Assembly (NCBI GenBank): GCA_035297265.1
Contig: DATGZH010000051.1
Span: 1 to 64,000 of the forward strand
DNA: 64,000 nucleotides
Reading direction: 5' to 3'
From: DATGZH01 sp035297265
Lineage (GTDB): Bacteria > Actinomycetota > Acidimicrobiia > Acidimicrobiales > RAAP-2
Shown: positions 58,777 to 64,000 of the stretch, one piece after another
How the letters are laid out: the number at the start of each line of letters is the position of its first letter
Position numbering within the stretch: the stretch's first letter is position 1
Made by a program: the position numbers and the translations under genes
Notes under the pieces: generated by a model
Seen by the model: the letters and a program-made list of their open reading frames with translations, nothing else
What the model was told of the DNA's origin: nothing
Database searches by the model: none

Positions 58777-59466
58777 TCACTCGTCAGGTCGGGTCGAATC
58801 GAGCATGCTCCGCAAGCGCCCGATGCGGTTCGTGACGACGGCGTCGACCCCGAGGGCGAGCACCGCCTCGATGTCGGCGACCTCGTCCACCGTCCACGTC
58901 GAGACGGCGAGGCCCCGTTCGTGCAGCTCATCGACGGACGCCGGGTCGAGCAGCGGGAACCACGGGTTCCAGTAGGAGGCATCGAGCTCGTCGGTGAGCG
59001 CAGGTGGTGGCGGTTGGTGGCCCAGCCAGGTGAGCCCGATCCGGACCTCGGGGGCGGCGGACCGCAGCTGCCGGAGGGCGTCGACGTGGTCGGTGACGAA
59101 GAGGCAGCGCTCCACGGCATCGGCCTGCCGCACCTCGAGGAGGGCGCCCTCCACCACCTCGGGCCCGGTGAAGTCGACCATGACGGGGAGCTCGACGTGG
59201 CGGAGGGCCTCGGCCAGGGTCGGGATCCGGTCGTCGCCGTCGGTGACCGCCCGGACCTCGGTCACGGTCAGCTCGTCGACGCGAGCCGGCACACCCCAGA
59301 GCCGTTCGAGCGTCTCGTCGTGGAGGACGACGATCGACCCGTCGGCCGTACGGCGCAGGTCGAGCTCGACCATGTCGGCCCCCTGCCGCACGGCTGCGTC
59401 GAACGCGGCGAGCGTGTTCTCGCGTTGGCCCTCCGGGTCGCCCCGGTGGGCGATGGCCGTGACCAT
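58777..59466 (-). CDS. Glycerophosphodiester phosphodiesterase
   Basis: A 229-residue TIM-barrel GDPD that hydrolyses glycerophosphodiesters to glycerol 3-phosphate and an alcohol. Catalytic and metal residues are in AIAHRGDPEGQRENTLAAF, VELDLRRTADGSIVVLHDET and VMVDFTG. The end carries VSTWTVDEVADIEAVLALGV and VVTNRIGRLRSML. The product could feed the glp genes elsewhere in the window. GGAGG precedes the ATG. Confidence 0.93.
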   Translation of the reverse strand: MVTAIAHRGDPEGQRENTLAAFDAAVRQGADMVELDLRRTADGSIVVLHDETLERLWGVPARVDELTVTEVRAVTDGDDRIPTLAEALRHVELPVMVDFTGPEVVEGALLEVRQADAVERCLFVTDHVDALRQLRSAAPEVRIGLTWLGHQPPPPALTDELDASYWNPWFPLLDPASVDELHERGLAVSTWTVDEVADIEAVLALGVDAVVTNRIGRLRSMLDSTRPDE

Positions 59467-59494
59467 GGGACCTCCTCGCGCACAAGACCGGTCG

Positions 59495-59500
59495 TAGTCT
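59495..59500 (+). promoter_or_regulatory. -10 element (TAGTCT) of the NYN gene
   Basis: TAGTCT lies 27 bases before the CTG start, which has GAAGGG at good spacing, giving a short leader of about 20 nt. Confidence 0.4.
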
Positions 59501-59527
59501 GGCCGCGACCGAGCGAAGGGAACCACG

Positions 59528-59920
59528 CTGCACTGGCTCATCGACGGGAACAATGTGTTCGGGTCGCGCCCCGACGGCTGGTGGCGCGACCGGGCCGGGG
59601 CGAGGCGGCGACTCGTCGCGCGACTCGCCCGGTTCCGGGCCACGAGCGGTGACGGCGTCACGGTGGTCTTCGACGGCCAGGAACGGCCGGACGAAGTGGC
59701 GGCGGGTGCCCGGTGCGACGTTGAGGTGGCCTTCGCGCCCGGCGGCCCCGATGCCGCCGACCGGGTGATCGCGGCCCGGGCGGCGGCGCTGAGCGATCCC
59801 GCCTCGACCACCGTCGTCACCTCCGACCGGGCGCTGGCCGCGCTCGTGCAGGCCGCAGGAGTGGCGGTGCTCAGCGGGGGGTCCTTCGAGTCGCGCCTCT
59901 CGCCGGGCGAGGGCCGCTGA
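59528..59920 (+). CDS. NYN-domain (PIN-like) RNase-like protein with CTG start
   Basis: A 130-residue NYN domain: WLIDGNNVFGSRPDGWWRD, then RLVARLARFRATSGDGVTVV, FDGQER, FAPGGPDAADRVIAA and VVTSDRALAALVQAAGV. The conserved Asp residues (D in LIDGNN, D in DAADR, D in TSDR) form the metal site of PIN-like nucleases. Homologues begin M-x-W-L-x-DG-x-NV; here that position is CTG with GAAGGG 8 bases before, and the next canonical start (GTG 59555) would remove the first catalytic Asp. CTG is therefore chosen. Confidence 0.8.
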   Translation: MHWLIDGNNVFGSRPDGWWRDRAGARRRLVARLARFRATSGDGVTVVFDGQERPDEVAAGARCDVEVAFAPGGPDAADRVIAARAAALSDPASTTVVTSDRALAALVQAAGVAVLSGGSFESRLSPGEGR

Positions 59921-59923
59921 CGG

Positions 59924-60628
59924 TCAGGCGACGGGGAAGGTGTTCTGCTGCCAGCCGATGGCGGTTGGGCCGACCGCGCCCGGCGACGGGGGGAGGGCGA
60001 GCTGCGGCGCGGCGCAGCTCTTCTGGTCGGTCTCCGCCCCGTACCAGGCCTCGCCCGGGGCCAACCAGGCGTACCAGCACGTCCCGCTGTCGGCGTAGAC
60101 GGCCATCGAGACGCTGCCGCCGGAGACGTCGTCGACCTCCCGGGCGTCGGCCGATCCGCTGGCGAACCCCGGGATGCCCTTCCCGCCGGGCAGGGTGACC
60201 CCGCCGGGCAACGTGGTCGGGCTCGGGGCGGTCGTGATGGGCGAGCCGGGGGACGGTGCACCGGGCGTCGGGGCGGCCGGCGTGGAGCTGCTGGCCGACG
60301 TGGCGATGCTGATGAGGAACGGCGAGGTCGTGGCGCCCGTCGTGAAGTGGAGGGTCGGGTCCGAGGCGGTGATCGTGGCCACGCTCACGACGGCGTAGCC
60401 CCCGGCGGCCGCGGCGCCCTGGACGGCCGTCACGGCGTCCGAGAGGGTGGTCTTGGCCTCGATGTCGTTGGCCGAGCCCACGCCGACCGAGTCACCGAGG
60501 CCCGTGCCGCTGCCGGCGAGGTCGGTGCCAAGGAGGATGGCCGAGAGCACCCCGACGAGGAGCAGCGTCACGACCAGGGCGACCAGCCCGATCTGCCCCT
60601 CCTCGCCGCGCCTGTCCATGTTGGCCAT
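59924..60628 (-). CDS. Pilin-like or anchored exported protein
   Basis: A 234-residue protein. The N-terminus RRGEEGQIGLVALVVTLLLV has a charged head and hydrophobic helix like type IV or Tad pilins, although no perfect prepilin cleavage site is seen. The exterior part has a Ser/Thr/Pro-rich linker (SSSTPAAPTPGAPSPGSP) and a C-terminal domain with two Cys (DSGTCWYAWLAPGEAWYGAE and DQKSCAAPQ). A similar Cys-W domain is found in archaeal-type pilins. A GAGGGGA ribosome site precedes the ATG. Tail-to-tail with the NYN gene (3-base gap). Confidence 0.65.
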   Translation of the reverse strand: MANMDRRGEEGQIGLVALVVTLLLVGVLSAILLGTDLAGSGTGLGDSVGVGSANDIEAKTTLSDAVTAVQGAAAAGGYAVVSVATITASDPTLHFTTGATTSPFLISIATSASSSTPAAPTPGAPSPGSPITTAPSPTTLPGGVTLPGGKGIPGFASGSADAREVDDVSGGSVSMAVYADSGTCWYAWLAPGEAWYGAETDQKSCAAPQLALPPSPGAVGPTAIGWQQNTFPVA

Positions 60629-60748
60629 TGCCGTCCCCTCCGGTCCCCTCCGACCGCCCGGCGGCCATGCAGCCTACCCCGGGGACGGGTCGGCTCCGGG
60701 GCACCGTCGGGGGGCCCGCCCGCTCCGGGGAGGCGGCCCCCCGACCGG

Positions 60749-60754
60749 TACCCT
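60749..60754 (+). promoter_or_regulatory. -10 element (TACCCT) of the luciferase-like gene
   Basis: TACCCT lies 11 bases before the GTG at 60766, again nearly leaderless. This also fixes the start choice. Confidence 0.4.
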
Positions 60755-60765
60755 GGTGGGTCGCC

Positions 60766-61611
60766 GTGGACCCTTCACTTCGCCTCGGTCTGGAGCTCCG
60801 CCCGCTCGTGCTGCCGGCCCCCGGGGCCGAGGGGACCGGCGCGACCACGGGCTCGCTCGAGCGGCTGGTGGCCGAGGTCGAGGCGGCCGAGCAGGCCGGC
60901 TTCGGGGCGGTCTGGCTGCACGGTGGGGCAGGCACGGTGCAGCCGACGGCCGACGCCTGCACGCTCGCCGGGGCGCTCGCCTCGGCCACGTCGACGATCA
61001 CGCTCGGGGTGGTGGCGGTCCTCCCCGGCGGCCGCCTGCCCTCGGTGATGGCCCGCGAGGTCACCGGTCTCGACCGGGTCAGCCACGGGCGCTCGGCCGT
61101 ACTCTTCGAGGCGCCGTTGGCCGGGCCCGAGGACCCCCTCGAGACGGCGGACGCCCTGTGCGAGGCGGGTCACGTCTGTCGGGCCGTGCTCACCGAGGCG
61201 TCGCCCACGTTCGAGGGGCGCCAGTACCGGGTCCACGACGCGGTCAACCTCCCGCCACCGCTGCGGGCGGGCGGTCCACCGGTCGTCGTCGGGTTGCCAC
61301 GCACCGACGCCGTGCCCACCCGCTGTCTCGTCGACGCCGTCGCCGCCTCGGGCGACCCCACCGAGGCGCGACACCTGCGGCGGTGGCTCGACGAGGCCGA
61401 GCCGGGTGGGAGCGACCATCGGGTGGCGCTCCTCTGGCGCACGGGACCGGACGGGACCGGGGCGCCGCTCGACGAGCTGGTGTCGACGCTCGGCGAGGCG
61501 GGTGTCGACGGCTTCCTGTGGAGCGGGCCAGACGATCCCGAGCGCGGGGTCGAGGACGTGGCGGCGGCCGGGGCGGCCCTCGTCTCGGCTGTGGCGGGGT
61601 GGGGGGCGTGA
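60766..61611 (+). CDS. Luciferase-like (LLM) flavin-dependent oxidoreductase
   Basis: A 281-residue protein of the bacterial luciferase/F420 family: LGLELRPLVLPAPGAEG, EVEAAEQAGFGAVWLHGG, LAGALASATSTITLGVVAVL, REVTGLDRVSHGRSAVLFE and FEGRQYRVHDAVNLPPPL. It is somewhat short and lacks the middle part of longer members. Cofactor may be FMN or F420, both used in actinobacteria; this cannot be told from sequence. Overlaps the acyltransferase gene by 4 bases. Confidence 0.82.
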   Translation: MDPSLRLGLELRPLVLPAPGAEGTGATTGSLERLVAEVEAAEQAGFGAVWLHGGAGTVQPTADACTLAGALASATSTITLGVVAVLPGGRLPSVMAREVTGLDRVSHGRSAVLFEAPLAGPEDPLETADALCEAGHVCRAVLTEASPTFEGRQYRVHDAVNLPPPLRAGGPPVVVGLPRTDAVPTRCLVDAVAASGDPTEARHLRRWLDEAEPGGSDHRVALLWRTGPDGTGAPLDELVSTLGEAGVDGFLWSGPDDPERGVEDVAAAGAALVSAVAGWGA

Positions 61612-63905
61612 GCGAGGACAAGCACCCCACCACCGAGGTCGAGACGACGCCCGGCGGGCTGGCCACCGACGTCGTGGAGGCGCCGCCCGCCCACGACCAG
61701 GTCGACGCGGGGCCGGCCGTCGAGACCCAAGAGGAGGGTCCGGTCCCGAAGCAGGCCCGGCCGGCCCGCCACGCCAGGCCGGGACCCGACCCGGTCGGCG
61801 ACCCCGACGTGCCGACCGCCGTCACCGGCCACTACCTCCCGTCCCTCGACGGTCTCCGGGCGGTGGCCATGCTCGGCATCCTCGTCTACCACCTGAACCC
61901 GGCCTGGCTCCCCGGCGGTTACCTCGCTGTCGACCTGTTCTTCGTGCTCTCGGGCTTTCTCATCACGAGCCTTCTCCTCGAGGAGTGGGCAAGGAAGGGG
62001 CGGATGAAGCTCAGCCTCTTCTGGGCCCGCCGGGCCCGGCGCCTCCTGCCGGCCCTCTTCCTGGCTCTCCTGCTCCTCATCCTCTTCATCGTCCTCGACG
62101 GGCGCTACGGACCGTCGGGCTCGAGCGCCCTCATCGATCTGCCGGGGCTGCGCGGGGATGGCCTCGCCACGCTCTTCTATTTCGCCAACTGGCACTTCAT
62201 CTTTTCGGGCCAGTCGTACTTCGGCGCCCACTTCGCGACGCAGTCCCCGCTCCTCCATACCTGGACGCTCGCCATCGAGGAGCAGTTCTACCTCGTGTGG
62301 CCGCCGATCCTCCTCGGCCTCCTCTACTTCGGTCGGCGCCACTGGCGCCGCCTCGGTCTCGGCTTCGCGGTGGTGGGGGCCGTCGGTTCGGCCGTGCTCA
62401 TGGCCGTGCTCTACCACTCGGGCCACGGTGTCACCCGGGTCTACTTCGGCACCGACACCCGGGCCTTCGATCTCCTCGCCGGGATCGCCGTGGCCATGGT
62501 GGCCGCGGCGCGGCCCCAGCCCGTGCTCCGCCGCCGGCACCTGCTCCATGTGATCGGCATCATCGCCACCGTGGCCCTCGGCGTTCTGTGGGCCACCGCC
62601 GGCACCGTCGAGCAGTTTCCGTCGGGCTGGATGTTCCGCGGCGGCTTCCTCCTCGCTGTGGTCTTCACCGCCTTGGTCATCGCCGACGTCCGTCAGCTCG
62701 AGCCGGGTCCGGTCGGACGGTTGCTCGCCATCGGCCCGTTGCGGTGGTTCGGGACGATCACCTATGGCTTCTACCTCTTCCACTGGCCGGTGATCGTCTA
62801 CCTCAACCCGCAGCGCACCGGCCTGAACGGGGCGGTGCTCAACCTGGCCCGGGTGGCGCTCACCCTCGTCCTTGCGGTGGCCAGCTTCTACCTCGTCGAA
62901 CGACCCATCCGCCGATCCCGCATCTCGGGCTGGCCCCGCTTCGTCGTAGCCCCGGTGGCGGCCCTCGGCGTGGCCGTCGCCGTCGTGATCGGCACGCTGC
63001 CGGCGGTGGCCGCCCCCAGCCAGCCGACGAGCGCCGCCGCGGTGGCCCTGGCGAAGCAGACCGGAGCGGTGTCCGGTGCCGGCGGCTACGCCGGCCAGAC
63101 CGCCATTTCGCTCCCGCCCGGGCGGGTGCCGAGTCGGGCAGACCCGTTGCGGGTGATGTTCATCGGCGACTCGGTGATGTACGTCGCCGAGCCAGGCATC
63201 CGGGCGTCGCTCGAGGCCACCCACGACGTGACCGTGGCGGGGTCGCCTCAGAACCCGTGCTGCGCCTATCCCGGCTGGGGGCTGTCGACCGACCACAGCT
63301 GGCGCACCGGGCTGGCCGCGCTCATCAGGCAGTACCACCCCGAGATCATCCTGGCCACCTGGAGCTGGGACGACGGTTGGGCGGTCACGGACCCGTCCGG
63401 GTACAAGAAGACGCTCGAGGCGGCCCTCGGGGTCATGCTCGCCCCGGGCGACGGGGTGGACGGGTTGGCCTTCGTCCAGTTCCCGAAGAGTGGGCCCGAC
63501 CCGACAGCGGCCAACCCGGTCGAGGCGACCAAGTCGCGGGTGGCCGGCCAGGTGGCCTGGGCGGCGATCGCCAAGTCCATGACCAAGGTCTTCCCGGGGA
63601 AGGTGATGTACCTCCCCGTGGCGTCGTCGATCCTCCTCGGTGGACGTTTCTCTCCATGGCTGCCGCCAGCCGGCGCTCCGCACGCGCCGCAGGCCGACTG
63701 GGTTCGGGTGCGCATGGTCGACAACATGCACCTCTGCCCGGCTGGGGTGGTCCGCTACGCCGACGCGTTGCTGGTCGATCTCCAGCACCTGTTCAAGCTG
63801 TCGGCAGCAACGTCCGGGTGGAACGAGCAAGGTTGGATCAACGACCAGCGCTTCTGGAGCACAGGCGGACAGGACGCTTGCCCGCCCGACCATCCGCCCG
63901 GCTGA
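61608..63905 (+). CDS. Membrane acyltransferase (OafA/YrhL type) fused to an SGNH hydrolase-like domain
   Basis: A 765-residue protein. An acidic cytosolic N-terminus of about 70 residues is followed by the acyltransferase-3 domain with about ten helices (LPSLDGLRAVAMLGILVYHL with the active-site His, DLFFVLSGFLITSLLLEEW, HTWTLAIEEQFYLVWPPI, FGTITYGFYLFHWPVIVYL). The C-terminal periplasmic domain is SGNH-like: MFIGDSVMYVAEP with S522, and DNMHLCPAG with D705 and H708. Such fusions O-acetylate cell-wall or surface glycans. GTG in a GTGA overlap. Confidence 0.92.
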   Translation: MSEDKHPTTEVETTPGGLATDVVEAPPAHDQVDAGPAVETQEEGPVPKQARPARHARPGPDPVGDPDVPTAVTGHYLPSLDGLRAVAMLGILVYHLNPAWLPGGYLAVDLFFVLSGFLITSLLLEEWARKGRMKLSLFWARRARRLLPALFLALLLLILFIVLDGRYGPSGSSALIDLPGLRGDGLATLFYFANWHFIFSGQSYFGAHFATQSPLLHTWTLAIEEQFYLVWPPILLGLLYFGRRHWRRLGLGFAVVGAVGSAVLMAVLYHSGHGVTRVYFGTDTRAFDLLAGIAVAMVAAARPQPVLRRRHLLHVIGIIATVALGVLWATAGTVEQFPSGWMFRGGFLLAVVFTALVIADVRQLEPGPVGRLLAIGPLRWFGTITYGFYLFHWPVIVYLNPQRTGLNGAVLNLARVALTLVLAVASFYLVERPIRRSRISGWPRFVVAPVAALGVAVAVVIGTLPAVAAPSQPTSAAAVALAKQTGAVSGAGGYAGQTAISLPPGRVPSRADPLRVMFIGDSVMYVAEPGIRASLEATHDVTVAGSPQNPCCAYPGWGLSTDHSWRTGLAALIRQYHPEIILATWSWDDGWAVTDPSGYKKTLEAALGVMLAPGDGVDGLAFVQFPKSGPDPTAANPVEATKSRVAGQVAWAAIAKSMTKVFPGKVMYLPVASSILLGGRFSPWLPPAGAPHAPQADWVRVRMVDNMHLCPAGVVRYADALLVDLQHLFKLSAATSGWNEQGWINDQRFWSTGGQDACPPDHPPG

Positions 63906-64000
63906 CGGGTCGAGGCCGTCTTGCACGGCCGTCCGGGGGGTTCCATGCTGGCTCCGGCGCCGAGTTGAGCCGCAGCAGTGATGCAAACAGCCAGTACCAG
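63906..64000. other. Intergenic tail at the window edge
   Basis: No gene is visible. A small hairpin (GGCCGT/ACGGCC, 63914-63930, loop CTTGC) follows the acyltransferase stop and could be a weak terminator. Confidence 0.4.

Noticed and set aside
60447..61607. Upstream extension of the acyltransferase frame by about 390 codons
   Set aside because: It overlaps the luciferase-like gene and reads as basic low-complexity sequence; the GTGA overlap at 61608 is a better start.

Overview
The window is high-GC actinobacterial chromosome with almost every wobble position G or C. A WhiB factor, the SepIVA-like/DUF177/L32/PlsX/Rnc/MutM cluster, the S16/KH/RimM/TrmD/L19/DUF2469 cluster and leaderless TANNNT promoters all point to Actinomycetota. 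A short N-terminal tag reading GWWFASDGRWYSPE in one membrane protein resembles tags common in Acidimicrobiia. My best guess is therefore an uncultured or poorly studied acidimicrobial lineage; this is inference, because no 16S rRNA gene is present.

Layout. 1-1000: tail of an unknown gene, a PIN-domain toxin that looks N-terminally truncated, and RNase P RNA on the minus strand. 1040-4747: xseA-xseB, a metallo-beta-lactamase-fold hydrolase and a flavoprotein reductase, all overlapping. 4695-8757 (minus): MoxR ATPase, DUF58 and transglutaminase-like genes, a known association. 8801-13535 (minus): glpD, an alkyl-DHAP-synthase-like flavoenzyme and glycerol kinase, overlapping by 4 bases. 13721-15984: an accessory patch with an unknown protein, an AAA ATPase without a usable start codon, an AT-rich palindrome and a small inverted-repeat element. 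16051-17596: rubrerythrin, DUF3501 and WhiB with a structured leader. 17717-29966: scattered metabolism (acyl-CoA dehydrogenase, trpD, galK, CoA-transferase/racemase, acetyltransferase, Lrp ligand domain, MFS transporter, a decayed cyclase fragment, GTP-PEPCK, thiL) ending in rpmB.

30114-39541 is a long housekeeping run: DAK2-domain kinase, recG, rsmD, coaD, a SepIVA-like coiled-coil protein, DUF177, rpmF, plsX, acpP, rnc, mutM. It links phospholipid/acyl-phosphate metabolism, ribosome maturation and DNA repair. 39633-42046 holds a two-gene TPR-AAA ATPase / TPR-membrane-protein unit with no function I can name. 42088-47790 is an accessory region with a Fic protein, several secreted or membrane-anchored Cys-rich proteins of unknown function, palindromes and gene-poor stretches.

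48032-57885 is the second housekeeping block: smc, ftsY, ffh (SMC condensin and the SRP pathway), then rpsP-KH-rimM-trmD-rplS-DUF2469. A small secreted/hypothetical gene pair sits on the opposite strand between smc and ftsY. 57963-63905 holds a methyltransferase, glycerophosphodiesterase, NYN-domain protein with an apparent CTG start, a pilin-like membrane protein, a luciferase-like oxidoreductase and a large acyltransferase-SGNH membrane protein.

No tRNA, CRISPR array, complete insertion sequence or phage was found. The most unusual signals are the uncharacterised AAA/TPR pair, several genes without canonical start codons, the structured whiB leader, the inverted-repeat element and the secreted-protein region at 43-48 kb.
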